A DNA stretch of 64,000 nucleotides, from positions 1 through 64,000 of the forward strand of contig NZ_JACYMM010000004.1 of the NCBI RefSeq assembly GCF_020858115.1, written 5' to 3'. A program made the translations under genes and the position numbers. Origin of the DNA: Janthinobacterium sp. FW305-129 (GTDB taxonomy: Bacteria > Pseudomonadota > Gammaproteobacteria > Burkholderiales > Burkholderiaceae_D). Position 1 is the first letter of the stretch; the number at the start of each line of letters is the position of its first letter. Positions 42,224-52,500 of this stretch are shown here, in pieces. The notes below the pieces were generated by a model. The model did no database searches. It saw only the letters and a list, made by a program, of their open reading frames with translations, and had not been told where the DNA came from.

Positions 42224-44817
42224 GGAAGTTCTCCCTTATAGCGTATTGTGTAGCTATCCATGCCGTCTCCTTTCTGTACTGGGGTGTGCCCGTCACTGCT
42301 ACTTTTTTCACTGATTCTGTGGCCATCTTCGCGTATTAACTCAAAAGCTATATCGGGAGCGGGTGTGCCATCGACTTGCAGCAGTCGAACGGCCTGATCA
42401 AAACGCGCCACTGGCCTCTCATTGAATTCCTGCGACACGCTCTTCGGCGCCAGGGTTTCCAGGTTGCCGTTGAAGAGCACGGGTGAGGAGGTGAAGAACT
42501 GCACCTTGTCGCTGATTTCCAGCATGTGGTTGGCGCCGTGCAGGCGTACGCCTTTCTTCCCCTTGATGTTGACCCAGTCCGCTTCGCTGATCAGCGACAG
42601 CACTTTCCGGGCGAGGATTTCCACCTCGTCGCTGTGCGCCTGGATGGACACCTTGCCGCTGGCGGCGATCAGTTTCATGCCGGCCTTGTGCACGAACAGG
42701 CTGAAGCTCTTGGCGATGCTGGCAAACATGCTGTCGCCGCTGGCGAGTGAAATATGCTTGCTGCTGCTGAGCGCCACATGCTCGCTGGCGGCCAGGTGGA
42801 TGGACTGGGCCGTGCTCAGTTCGATGCCTGCCGGGCTGGCCAGCAGCAAATGTGGTTCGGACAGTTCCGGGAAATCGCCGCCGCTGCCCTTGATGGCGGC
42901 GTTTTGCCGCTGGATGGCGTCGGCCACGGCGCCTTGCTGTGCGGTACTGTCTTGCGCGCCCGCATCGACGGCCATGCCGGCCAGTCCCTCATGCAGTTGG
43001 CGCGCCTGCGCCAGGCGGGACTGCGTTTCGTCGAGCTGTTTGACCGATCCAGTTCCTGTTGATGTTTCCGTGGTGATCAGCATGCCTTTGGCGGCGCGCA
43101 GGGCGCCCCAGGCGTTGCTGGCCAATTCAAAGCCCGCGCCGCGTGCTTCCTTGCGGCCGGCATTGTCGTCGATGCGGGTGATGTTGCCCAATGACAGCCG
43201 GCTGTCCTGGTGTTCGCTGCGCAGCTGTGCCTGGATCGCGCCCTTGGTGTCGTCGAGTACCAGATGGTTGGCGCTGCGGGCGCCCAGTTCGCGGCTGCGC
43301 ACGCCGGACAGCGCGCGCTGCTGCGGCAATTGCCACGGCGGCGGATTGGCGCTGTTGTAGACGACGCCGATGACGATAGGGTGGTCGATATTGCCGTCCT
43401 GGAATTGCACGACCACTTCCTGTCCCACGCGGGGCAAGGCGATCTGTCCCATTTGCGCTCCCGCCATCGGCATCATGACTCTTATCCATGGCGAGCTGCG
43501 TTCATCGAATGTACCCAGGCGGTCCCAGTGAAATTGCAGGCGGATGCGTCCCAGGGCGTCGGTATGGATTTCTTCCCCGGCCGGCCCGACCACCAGCGCC
43601 GTCTGCACGCCGGCGACGATGCATGGCGTGCTGTTGTAGCCGCGGCCCGGCCGCCAGCGGATGTCCCGCCGCACGCATACGAGCGTGTTCGCATAATCCG
43701 ATGGCGCGCTGGGGCCTGCCTGATAGTTATTGCTGGCGATATGCTCGGCTGACAGGATCAGGTATTCGCGTTCGGCAATACTGTCTGGGCGCTCCTGGCC
43801 AGGCTGATAGCGTTTTTCCTCGGCGCTGAAATGCCCATCGAGCCGGAAACAAAGGCCGGGCTGTGCGCCACGGTGATTGCCTGCCGCCTCGAAATACTGG
43901 CGCAGATGGTCGCTTTCTTCCATGCGGCGCTGTGCCAGGGATTCCCCATCATTGACATTCTTGTAGCCATAGGCGCCCGTGTTTTCATACAGTTCGTGGG
44001 AAAATACGTCGCCCTGGCGATTCAGGGAGTAGCCGCTGGAAAGGCGTGGCTGCGGATTCTTATAGTCGAAACTGGCCAAGGTCAGCTGCCCGGAGCCGAT
44101 CCGGCGCACGGCTTGCCATTGTTGTAAGCCATCGTCTTCCATGGAACCCGACCCGGAGTGGAAACGCATGGCGCCGTCGCCGGATGCCGTGGCGATCATG
44201 TCCGCTAGGGTGCTGTTATCTGCGAGCCACAAGGTATGGCCATCGGCACGGTGCTCGTACCAGTAATGCCAGCCGAGGGCTTCCCAGCGCCGGTGCAGGT
44301 GGTTGTAGTCGGTTTCATTGTGCTGGTTGGCGCAGGTTATCTGCGGATCGTCGCCATGGATGCTGGTTTTCCAGTCGCGCTGCCCGTAGTGCGCAAACGT
44401 TGTTTCGGTCAGCTGCATCACGCTTTGACCATGAAAGGAGACGTTGTCCTGGCGCAGCCGGGCAAAGGCCAGCCATGGTTGCAGCACCATGCGGTACCAG
44501 GTAAAGCCGCCGTCGGCGCGCAGCAGGCAAAACTCGCCCACATAGCCGTTAAAGTGGCGCAGCGTGCCATCGTCGCGCACCATGGAAATGGTCACCATGC
44601 GGCCCATCATGGCCTTGAGCGCAATGTGCGCGTCGTCCGACAGCAATTCGGCTTCGAAACGGAAGTCGCGCGATACTTCTTCCCTGGCGGACAGCGAATT
44701 GACCAGCAGGATGGCGCCGGCTGGCCCATCGTCATGGGGGAACTCGATTTTCAGCAGGCGCCGCTCTTGCGCGGCGAGGTCGAAGACCGATAGCGCCGCC
44801 TGTGTGCTTGCATGCAT
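42220..44817 (-). CDS. vgrG: VgrG spike protein with DUF2345 and C-terminal adaptor tail
   Basis: An 865-residue TssI. A gp27-like base (about 20-400, with GYVGEFCLLRADGG) is followed by the gp5-like OB fold (about 420-520, with WIRVMMPMAGAQMGQIALPRVGQEV cut in the middle at residues 450-475), then a DUF2345 beta-helix (about 640-790). The last 60 residues look like a transthyretin-like extension (RLLQVDGTPAPDIAFELI) that would hold the effector encoded next. The effector start overlaps its stop by ATGA. A separate PAAR gene supplies the tip. Confidence 0.93.
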   Translation of the reverse strand: MHASTQAALSVFDLAAQERRLLKIEFPHDDGPAGAILLVNSLSAREEVSRDFRFEAELLSDDAHIALKAMMGRMVTISMVRDDGTLRHFNGYVGEFCLLRADGGFTWYRMVLQPWLAFARLRQDNVSFHGQSVMQLTETTFAHYGQRDWKTSIHGDDPQITCANQHNETDYNHLHRRWEALGWHYWYEHRADGHTLWLADNSTLADMIATASGDGAMRFHSGSGSMEDDGLQQWQAVRRIGSGQLTLASFDYKNPQPRLSSGYSLNRQGDVFSHELYENTGAYGYKNVNDGESLAQRRMEESDHLRQYFEAAGNHRGAQPGLCFRLDGHFSAEEKRYQPGQERPDSIAEREYLILSAEHIASNNYQAGPSAPSDYANTLVCVRRDIRWRPGRGYNSTPCIVAGVQTALVVGPAGEEIHTDALGRIRLQFHWDRLGTFDERSSPWIRVMMPMAGAQMGQIALPRVGQEVVVQFQDGNIDHPIVIGVVYNSANPPPWQLPQQRALSGVRSRELGARSANHLVLDDTKGAIQAQLRSEHQDSRLSLGNITRIDDNAGRKEARGAGFELASNAWGALRAAKGMLITTETSTGTGSVKQLDETQSRLAQARQLHEGLAGMAVDAGAQDSTAQQGAVADAIQRQNAAIKGSGGDFPELSEPHLLLASPAGIELSTAQSIHLAASEHVALSSSKHISLASGDSMFASIAKSFSLFVHKAGMKLIAASGKVSIQAHSDEVEILARKVLSLISEADWVNIKGKKGVRLHGANHMLEISDKVQFFTSSPVLFNGNLETLAPKSVSQEFNERPVARFDQAVRLLQVDGTPAPDIAFELIREDGHRISEKSSSDGHTPVQKGDGMDSYTIRYKGELP

Positions 44818-44829
44818 GGCCGGCCTCCG

Positions 44830-45084
44830 CTATAGCGATGTGATCAGGCGGGCACCGCAGGCGGTGGCATCGCCGTCATAGGCGTACGGCTTGCCCATGT
44901 GTTTTGCGCCGGCGCCGTCCGGCGTCATGGGGAAGCTGCCCTTGCACTTGGGGCAGAAGGTTGTGTCGTCGGCCAGCGCCGCCGTCTTCCCCATCACGGT
45001 GCTGCCCGACGATGCGCTGGTGACCTTGCCGCCGTGATCGGTTGCGTCTCCGAGCCGGATGACGCCGCGTCCCGCATGTTTCAT
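44830..45084 (-). CDS. PAAR-domain spike tip protein
   Basis: An 84-residue protein of PAAR type, which caps VgrG and sharpens the T6SS spike. It starts with VIRLGDATDHGGKV, the typical first PAAR strand, and has the zinc-type CPKCKG and C-terminal CGARL. ATG at 45084 follows GCGAGGCAAGC; the longer open frame upstream overlaps tssG and is not used. It lies 12 bp before vgrG. Confidence 0.9.
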   Translation of the reverse strand: MKHAGRGVIRLGDATDHGGKVTSASSGSTVMGKTAALADDTTFCPKCKGSFPMTPDGAGAKHMGKPYAYDGDATACGARLITSL

Positions 45085-45113
45085 GCTTGCCTCGCTTTCC
45101 AGAGATGAATTGT

Positions 45114-46139
45114 TCAATCCAGCTGCAGCAAATAACGCACTTCGGCGCCGCGCACCTTGCCTTGCGCCGTCTGCAAGAACGTCGTCCAGCCCAGGCGCCG
45201 CCTTTCTGAAGGGCTGGCGCTCAGGAGCAGGGGCCCGATGCACGGCGGGCTCAGTATCAGCCGCACTTCATATTGCAAGTCCGGGACGCCAAACAGCGCC
45301 AGCATCTTTGCCAGTGCCGCCGCACCAGCGCTGCGCGGCAGGAAGCGCTGCAGGCCGGCCGGATCCAGCGGGCCGATATGCAGGCAGATGCGCATGTCCT
45401 GGCGCCACAGCCGCAGGCCCACGGTTGCGCCGCGCGCCAGCGTAAAGTTGACACTGCCCAGCAGGCTGCGCCGGTCTTTTTCCAGATAGTCCCAGCCACC
45501 GACAAATTGTTGCAGGGCGACGGGGACGCCGCAGTACTCGGCCAGCACGGGGCCTATCGCTTGCGCGGAGACGGGGCGGCAGCGCAGCAGACCCGCGTAC
45601 CAGGCCGCCACGTCCTGCGTCACGGCGCCGGCTTCGCCGCTTGACGGCAGCGCATCGCGCTGCACGCCGGCCAGTGCCGACAACAACAGTAGTTGCTCGT
45701 CTTTTGCCTGGGTCTGGAGCATGGATTCCAGCCGATACTTTTCACACGCCTGGTAATACAGCGCGACCATGCGGTGCGAAAAGATCTCGAGGAAGGCCGA
45801 GACGCCGGCGTCCTTGCTCGACAAGCGGTAGGCGGCGATGCGTTCCGAGTGATGCAAGGGCAAGGTGCCGCCGACGCCCAGAAAGCGCATGAACGCCGGT
45901 ATCAGGATCAGCTGTTCATTCTCGTCGAGCGAGAGCCGCTCGATTTCACTGGCCGGAAAACTCAAGGACAGGCTGTTTCTGAAGCGCAGCACCTGGCCGA
46001 AGGCTTGTGCATGGGACACGTTCTGCTGACGTAGCCAGCACAGCAGAATACGCACCGCCTGCACGAACTGATAGCGGTACGGCTCGGCGAACAAGTGTTG
46101 GACTACACCAGATTCTGCAATCCGCTTCTTGGTTTGCAT
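45114..46139 (-). CDS. tssG: T6SS baseplate wedge subunit TssG
   Basis: A 341-residue TssG (VasB/ImpH). It opens with EPYRYQFVQAVRILLCWL, has VLRFRNSLSLSFPASEIE and the central FMRFLGVGGTLPLHHSE, all diagnostic of TssG. TssG joins two TssF copies and TssK trimers in each baseplate wedge. It overlaps the end of tssF by 37 bp and lies 29 bp before the PAAR gene. Confidence 0.93.
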   Translation of the reverse strand: MQTKKRIAESGVVQHLFAEPYRYQFVQAVRILLCWLRQQNVSHAQAFGQVLRFRNSLSLSFPASEIERLSLDENEQLILIPAFMRFLGVGGTLPLHHSERIAAYRLSSKDAGVSAFLEIFSHRMVALYYQACEKYRLESMLQTQAKDEQLLLLSALAGVQRDALPSSGEAGAVTQDVAAWYAGLLRCRPVSAQAIGPVLAEYCGVPVALQQFVGGWDYLEKDRRSLLGSVNFTLARGATVGLRLWRQDMRICLHIGPLDPAGLQRFLPRSAGAAALAKMLALFGVPDLQYEVRLILSPPCIGPLLLSASPSERRRLGWTTFLQTAQGKVRGAEVRYLLQLD

Positions 46140-47908
46140 CGGATCAGCTCCTCTCCGCTTTGCAGTGACAGCACCACCAGTTCAATGAAACTGTTGATTT
46201 GCACATACAGGCCAAGGAAGTGATCGATCACCTGCACAAACAGGTGCATGCCGCTGCCGATAAAGGCTTCTTCGTCCAGCGTGATGCGCACTTCCACGCC
46301 GTGCGCCAGCGAGGTGCCGCGCCTGTGCCGCAGCCATGTCGTGGTGGGCGCGTGAGCCAATGCCACAATGCCGCCGATCTGGCGCTGCGAGGTGGCCGAT
46401 TGGGACAGGTCATACAGCGTCAGCATTTCGCGCAGCGCCGGCAGGCCCTCCTGGACCAGCGCGTGATGATTCAGCGCCAGGTGCGAAATCAGGCGCCAGT
46501 GCAGGCCCGCGCCCGGTGAAAAGCGGCGCGGCTGGCTGGGACGGCGCAGCATGTGCAGTGCCGGCCCGCCAGCGCATGGCTGCAGGTCTCCTTGCGGCTG
46601 GCCGTATTTGAGTGCCAGGGGAAGATCGCGGTTGCTGCATGTCAGCGACAGCGACAGGCTGGCCTTTTCATGGATCAGTGGATGGAAGTCGCCATCGACC
46701 AGCGAAATTTTCTTTTCGTGACCAGGGCTCTTGATGGCCAACGCCGTATCGTGGCGCATGATCCAGTAATGGCCTTGTTGCGCCGGCCCCTCGCCATGGC
46801 GCAGGCTATACAGGGGGCGAAATTCGCTCAGCGTGCTTTCGCCGCCGCGTTGGCGCAGCAAACGCACCGCATCGACAGTGACGACTTCGTAGCCATGCGC
46901 ATGGGTGGCATGGGCCAGCACGGAGTAGTCGGTTTTCTGCCGGGTGACGGAGATCGGTACGCCTTCCTGGCGGAAGAGATTGACCGCCGGACTGCAGCCC
47001 AGCTTCAGGTTTTCGCTGGAAATGCTGGACAACATGCGGGCCGCGGCGGAATCGGGCCGCAAACCGGCCATGCACAGATGCAGGGTGAAGCGCTGGCAAG
47101 CTGGCGGCAGGGCCGCGCCCAGCGCCGCGACATCGATGTCAAAGAAATTGAATTTTTCCGGATACGCAAAATACTCGCTCAGGATGCGGTAGGCCGGCTG
47201 CGAACGGGCGCCAAAAGGTAGCAAGGCATCCGCGTCGGCGAAGCCGACGGGCGTCAACGGCACGGTGGGCAATGCCGTCCATTGCGCCGCCTCGGTCGAC
47301 ACAAAAGCGCAGACTGTCTGCATGAACAAGGCATCGCGCAATGCGGCGCAAAAAGAAGCTTCGCCATCGATGAAGACGCGCAGCGATGCGGGTGCCGCAT
47401 CGAGATGCCGGAGGCCGATGTTCAGCGAGGAACTGGCCGATACTGGCAAGCGCAAGCCCGGCGGCGCCTTGATCATCGCATCGAAAACGGCGCTGTCCAG
47501 TACCGATGCGCCGGTCGTCAGCTCATAGACCGTCTTGAAGCGGCAGCGCACGCCGCGCACGGGCGCTGCATCCATTTCACTGCCGGCCGGCAGGTGCAAG
47601 ACGCCCGCGCCAGCCGCTGGGGCGCAATGGCGCACGATGCTGCAGGATGGAAAGGGGCGCAGATAATGCGGGAACAGGGCTTCGAACAGGGCTTCGGTAA
47701 ATTGCGGATAGTCGTCATCGAGCCGTTTCGAGATGCGTGCCGCCAGCATGGCCACCGATTCGATCAAATGTTCCACGTGCGGGTCTTCGCACGACTCGCC
47801 GGACATGTGCAATTTGCCGGCGATTCTCGGATAGCGTTCGGCAAACTCGCGGCAATGCCGCCGCAACATCACCAGCTCGCGCTCGAAATACGGCAGCAAG
47901 TCCTCCAT
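46103..47908 (-). CDS. tssF: T6SS baseplate wedge subunit TssF
   Basis: A 601-residue TssF (VasA/ImpG). The N-terminus MEDLLPYFERELVMLRRHC and EALFPHYLRPFPSCSIV are diagnostic. ATG at 47908 follows AGGAAAAGAGAG; the upstream open frame is not translated. Length is normal. It is divergent from tssK with 175 bp between and is first gene of an operon tssF-tssG-PAAR-vgrG-effector-immunity. Confidence 0.94.
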   Translation of the reverse strand: MEDLLPYFERELVMLRRHCREFAERYPRIAGKLHMSGESCEDPHVEHLIESVAMLAARISKRLDDDYPQFTEALFEALFPHYLRPFPSCSIVRHCAPAAGAGVLHLPAGSEMDAAPVRGVRCRFKTVYELTTGASVLDSAVFDAMIKAPPGLRLPVSASSSLNIGLRHLDAAPASLRVFIDGEASFCAALRDALFMQTVCAFVSTEAAQWTALPTVPLTPVGFADADALLPFGARSQPAYRILSEYFAYPEKFNFFDIDVAALGAALPPACQRFTLHLCMAGLRPDSAAARMLSSISSENLKLGCSPAVNLFRQEGVPISVTRQKTDYSVLAHATHAHGYEVVTVDAVRLLRQRGGESTLSEFRPLYSLRHGEGPAQQGHYWIMRHDTALAIKSPGHEKKISLVDGDFHPLIHEKASLSLSLTCSNRDLPLALKYGQPQGDLQPCAGGPALHMLRRPSQPRRFSPGAGLHWRLISHLALNHHALVQEGLPALREMLTLYDLSQSATSQRQIGGIVALAHAPTTTWLRHRRGTSLAHGVEVRITLDEEAFIGSGMHLFVQVIDHFLGLYVQINSFIELVVLSLQSGEELIRCKPRSGLQNLV

Positions 47909-47970
47909 CTCTCTTTTCCTGTGTCTTGGCGGCGGAATGGCCAGTATCCGAGCGTTTGCTCCAAGGTAAA

Positions 47971-48010
47971 TTGCGTTTGCGCAAATAATTGAACAGGGTT
48001 GCTGCGCAAC
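47971..48010. promoter_or_regulatory. Paired inverted repeats in the tssF-tssK divergent promoter
   Basis: TTGCG-TTTG-CGCAA (47971-47984) and GTTGC-TGC-GCAAC (47998-48010) lie 13 bp apart in the 175-bp region between the divergent genes. Both have TTGC/GCAA arms but different spacers. They could bind one regulator of both transcripts. No clear -35/-10 pair is identified. Confidence 0.4.
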
Positions 48011-48083
48011 ATCAAGGACGTTCAAACTGACAACATCAGACTGGCAAGGCAGCATGATTCCAATGGTCAATATGGAGAACGCC

Positions 48084-49430
48084 ATGACATTGCCATCCAA
48101 ATTACTCTGGTCCGAAGGCCTGGCCATCGGTCCCCAGCAATTCCAGCAGCTGGACCGCTACCATGAAGCGCGCCTGCAACGTCTGGCTTCATTGATGAAT
48201 CCCCATTTATGGGGCGTGCATGGCATCAGCTGGAACGCGGATGCGCTGGCCAACAATAGCTTGCGGGCGGATGCCATGTCGCTCGTCTTTCAGGATGGAG
48301 AACTGTTTGACGCGCCGCTTGGCGATATATTGCCCAGTGCGGTTGACCTGTCCAGGCTGCCTGCCAGCGAACATAGTTTTACGTTTTATGCCGCGCTGCC
48401 CGCGCTGCAGGCACATGGCGGCAATGTGAGCTCAGCGGGCGCCCGCTATGTCCAGGCGGATATCGAAACCCCGGATCTGTACAGCGAGGCAGTCAGCATA
48501 GACGTCGCTTACCTGAAGAAACGCGTGTATCTGCTGTCGCAACTGGATCCCCTGAACGATTACCTTGCCATCCCGGTGATCCGTTTGTACCGCGCTGGCA
48601 ACGGCAGCTTTGACATCGATGCCGCCTTCATGCCGCCTGGCCTGACCATCAGCGCCGATCCCTCGCTGCAGAAACTGCTCGATTCGCTGATCGACCGCAT
48701 GGGCGCGAAAATTGAAGCGCTGTACAGCCGCCACCGTCAGCCCGGTAACAATACGGTGGAATTTTATGGCGGTGATGTTTCCTCGTTCTGGATGCTGCAT
48801 ACCTTGAGCACGGCCAGCGCCATGCTCAGTCATTGCGCCAGCTACCGGCGCCACCATCCCGTGTATCTGTTTGAAAAATTGATGGCGTTGGCCGGCGGCT
48901 TGATGACGTTTTCAAAAAAATACACGCTGAGCGACTTGCCGTCTTATTCTCACGATGATGCGGCTCCCGGTTTCGGCAAGCTCGATGGCATCATTCGCGA
49001 CCTGATCGATACGGTGCTCCTGTCGCGCTACTTCCCGATTCCCCTGTCCAACGATGCGCAACAAAACACCCACTATCACGGTTTGCTCGATGCCAAGCGG
49101 ATAGACCGCCAGACCGAACTCTGCCTGGCGGTAAACGCCGATATGCCAGCGCTGGAACTGGTTGCCACGGTACCGTTGCAGTTCAAGATTTCATCTCCGG
49201 ACAATATCGAACTATTGCTGGCCCGGGCGCTTCCGGGTGCCGAGTTGCGCCATATGGCCCAGGTTCCCGCCGAAGTGCCGGTGCGGCCCAATACGTATTA
49301 CTTTTCCATCGATAGCAAGGGCAGTATCTATGACAGCATGATCAAGGCGCAGGCGATTGCGATTTACGTGCCGGCCGGCATAAAAGGGCTGAAGCTGGAA
49401 TTGTTCGGTATCAGCGGCACGGCTGCATAA
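48084..49430 (+). CDS. tssK: T6SS baseplate subunit TssK
   Basis: A 448-residue TssK (VasE/ImpJ). It opens LPSKLLWSEGLAIGPQQFQQLDRY (described at residues 2-25), the typical start contacting the wedge, and ends with the membrane-complex-binding domain (YYFSIDSKGSIYDSMIKA). TssK connects wedges to the TssJLM complex. ATG at 48084 has GGAG upstream; in-frame ATGs up to 30 bp earlier lack one. It stands alone: the next gene is a sensor kinase. Confidence 0.93.
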   Translation: MTLPSKLLWSEGLAIGPQQFQQLDRYHEARLQRLASLMNPHLWGVHGISWNADALANNSLRADAMSLVFQDGELFDAPLGDILPSAVDLSRLPASEHSFTFYAALPALQAHGGNVSSAGARYVQADIETPDLYSEAVSIDVAYLKKRVYLLSQLDPLNDYLAIPVIRLYRAGNGSFDIDAAFMPPGLTISADPSLQKLLDSLIDRMGAKIEALYSRHRQPGNNTVEFYGGDVSSFWMLHTLSTASAMLSHCASYRRHHPVYLFEKLMALAGGLMTFSKKYTLSDLPSYSHDDAAPGFGKLDGIIRDLIDTVLLSRYFPIPLSNDAQQNTHYHGLLDAKRIDRQTELCLAVNADMPALELVATVPLQFKISSPDNIELLLARALPGAELRHMAQVPAEVPVRPNTYYFSIDSKGSIYDSMIKAQAIAIYVPAGIKGLKLELFGISGTAA

Positions 49431-49592
49431 CGATGACGGGTGTTGCGGGCGGGTGTATTGTCAAATGATTGTCCTAAGCAATAGACTTGCCCCTGCAGTT
49501 GACGTTATCATGTTTTTGTAAGTGTCGGTGGCTGAATGGCCGGCGCATAGGTGAAACATGGTGACAGGCGAGGGTGAGCATGGGCATGGCGA

Positions 49593-52500
49593 ATGATGCG
49601 TGAGGTGTCTGGCGGCTTGCGGCCTGGCGGCGGAAGGGCGGCGGTGCGCCGCTGTGGGCGCGCATTGCTGCTGGCGTTCTGTGCCGCCTTGCCGGCATCG
49701 GCATCGGTGCCGGCCGCTGCGCCGCCGCACCAGGGCCAGCGCGTGCTGTTCCTCAACGCTTACGATTACGGCCGCGCCGGCGTGGAATCGTACACGCGCA
49801 CCTATGTGGCCGCCATGGTGGCTGCGGGCCTGGCCAGCGAAGACATCATGGTCGAGCACCTGAGCCTCAATACCCAGGGCGACCCGGCGCTGCGCAATGA
49901 GATGCGGGATTTGTTGCTTTTAAGATACACGCAGATGATGGGACGCAAGGCCGACCTGATCATCGCCATGCAGCAGCCGGCGCTCGATTTTTTGCTGTCG
50001 GACCTGGCGCCGCTGGCGCGCGGTGTGCCCGTGCTGGCGATTAATACCTCGGGCAAGGCCTTGCCGGCCGGCAGCCCGCTGGCCATCTGGCAGCAAAAGG
50101 CGAATGTCGATTTCCCCGGCACCCTGGCGCAGGCCATGGCGCTGTTCCCGGAGACCAAAACCATCGTCATGGCCGTCGGCGCCAGCGAGGCCGACCAGGC
50201 CTTGAAGCGCAACATGCAGCAGGCGGCGCTGGCGTGGCAGGGCAAGGTGGCCATGCGCTACCTCGATGATCTGACCCTGGCGCAGATGCGCGCGGCGGTG
50301 GCGCACCTGCCCGCCGATACCTTGCTGGTGGCGGGCAATGTCAACCGCGACGTGGCCGGCAATATCGCCACGCCCGTGCAGTTTTCCGCGCAACTGGCGC
50401 GGCTGGCGAATGTGCCCGCCTTCGGCATGTATAACGCGACGGTCGGCAAGGGCATCCTGGGCGGCTCCATCCTGCACATCGAACAGGCCGCGCAGCAGGT
50501 GGCGCAGCTGTCGCTGGCAGTACTGGCGGGCAAGGCGCCTGCCGCGCCGGGCGCCTTGCTGCCGCCGGCCCGTCCCGTGCCCATGTACGATTGGGAACAG
50601 CTGCAGCGCTGGGACGCCGACATCAGCCGCCTGCCGCCGCACACCCTGTTCTTCAACCGGCCGCCGCAGCTGTGGCATGAGCACCGCGTCGCCGTGCTGC
50701 TGGTGGGCGGCGTCTTCATCGTGATGGCCGGCTTGCTGAGCGCCTTGCTGCTGCAGCGGCGGCGCTTGCGCCGTGCCGAGAGCGAGGCGCGCGAGAGCGA
50801 GCAGCGCTTCCGCATCCTGGTCGAGCACGCGCCCGAAGCCATCGTCGTGTATGACCTGGACCTGGACCGTTTCGTCGACGCCAACAGCAGCGCGCAGCGC
50901 ATGCTGGGCATGTCGCGCGAAGCGCTGCTGGCGCGCGGGCCGTTCGACCTGTATAGCACGGAGCAGCCCGACGGCCTGCCTTTGGGCCTGATGGTGGAAG
51001 AGCATTTGCGCCGCGCCATGCTGGGCGAACCCATCCTCGTCGAGCGCCATGTGCGGCGCGCCGACGGCAGCATTTTCCCCTGCGAGGTGCGGCTGGTCAA
51101 ATTGCCGATGGAAGGGCGGCGCCTGGTACGCAGCGGCATCGTCGACATTTCCGAGCGCAAGCACAGCGAGCAGGAATTGCTGGGCTACCGCGACCACCTG
51201 GAAGAGCTGGTGCAGCAGCGCACGGCCGCCCTGTCGGTGGCCGTCACCGAGGCCGAATCGGCGAACCGCGCGAAAAGCGTTTTTCTCGCCAACATGAGCC
51301 ACGAATTGCGCACGCCCTTGAATTCCGTGATCGGCTTTTCGCAGATGATGGCCGATTCGAGCAGCATGTTCGAGGAAGAAAAACATAACCTGGCCATCAT
51401 CAACCGCGCCGGCCACCACTTGCTGACCTTGATCAACGATATCCTGGAATTGTCGAAGATCGAGGCGGGCCGCATGCAGCTGCAGGCGGGACCCGTGGAC
51501 TTGAACGGCTTGCTCGACGAGGTGCTCGAAATGGTGCGCATGCGCTCGCGCGACCAGGGCATCGCCCTGCGGCTCGAGCGCTCCGGCGTGCCGCCGCTGG
51601 TGCGCCTCGATGGCGCCAAGCTGCGCCAGGTGCTGCTCAATTTGCTGTCGAATGCGCTCAAGTTCATCGAGCAGGGCAGCGTGACCCTGTCGCTGGCCTG
51701 TCGGGAGGGCGACGACGGGCAGCTGGCGCTGGTGTTTGCCGTGCGCGATACGGGCAGCGGCATCGCGGAACAGGATCTGGAACGCATCTTTGAACCGTTC
51801 GTGCAGGCCGACAGCGCCGTGGCGCAGGCGGGCACGGGTCTGGGGCTGACCATCTCGCGCGAATTCGTGCGCCTGATGGGCGGCGAGCTGCGCGTCGAAT
51901 CGACCTTGGGCGCCGGTTCCCGCTTCAGTTTCGAGCTGCGCGCGCCGGTGCTGCAGCAGCCGGCCATCGCGGCGCTGGCGCCGGGCCGCGTGGCGCGCCT
52001 GCCGCCGGCCCAGCGCGGGCGCATGGTGCTGCTGGTCGACGATGACGACAACTGCCGCAAGCTGCTGGCCGGCTTGCTGGCGCCGCTGGGCTTCCAGCTG
52101 CACGAGGCAGCGGGCGGCGCGCAGGCGCAAGCCATGCTGGCGGCGCAGCGCTACGACATGGTGCTCAGCGACTGGCGCATGCCGGACATGGACGGCCTGG
52201 CGCTGACGCGCTGGCTGCGCGCGCAGCCGGCGCTGGTGCAGCCGCGCCTGGTGATCATGACCGCCTCCGCCTTCGAGGAAGAAAAGCAGGAGGCGCTGGC
52301 GGCCGGCGCCGACGGCTTCCTGCGCAAACCGATCGAGCAGGAACACCTGTTCGCCATGCTGGAGCAGCAGCTGGGCCTGCGCTTCCAGCGCAGCGCCGCC
52401 GCCGCGCCGCGCGCGCCGGCCGCTGCCTTCGACCTGCAGCGGGAGCTGGCCCAGCTGGGCGGGGCCGAACGGCAGGCGCTGCTCGAATCCGTGCAAGCCC

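Noticed and set aside
46103..48127. TssF extended 73 residues upstream
   Set aside because: The extension overlaps the divergent tssK start region, is hydrophobic and unlike TssF N-termini, whereas ATG 47908 has a ribosome site and the family start.
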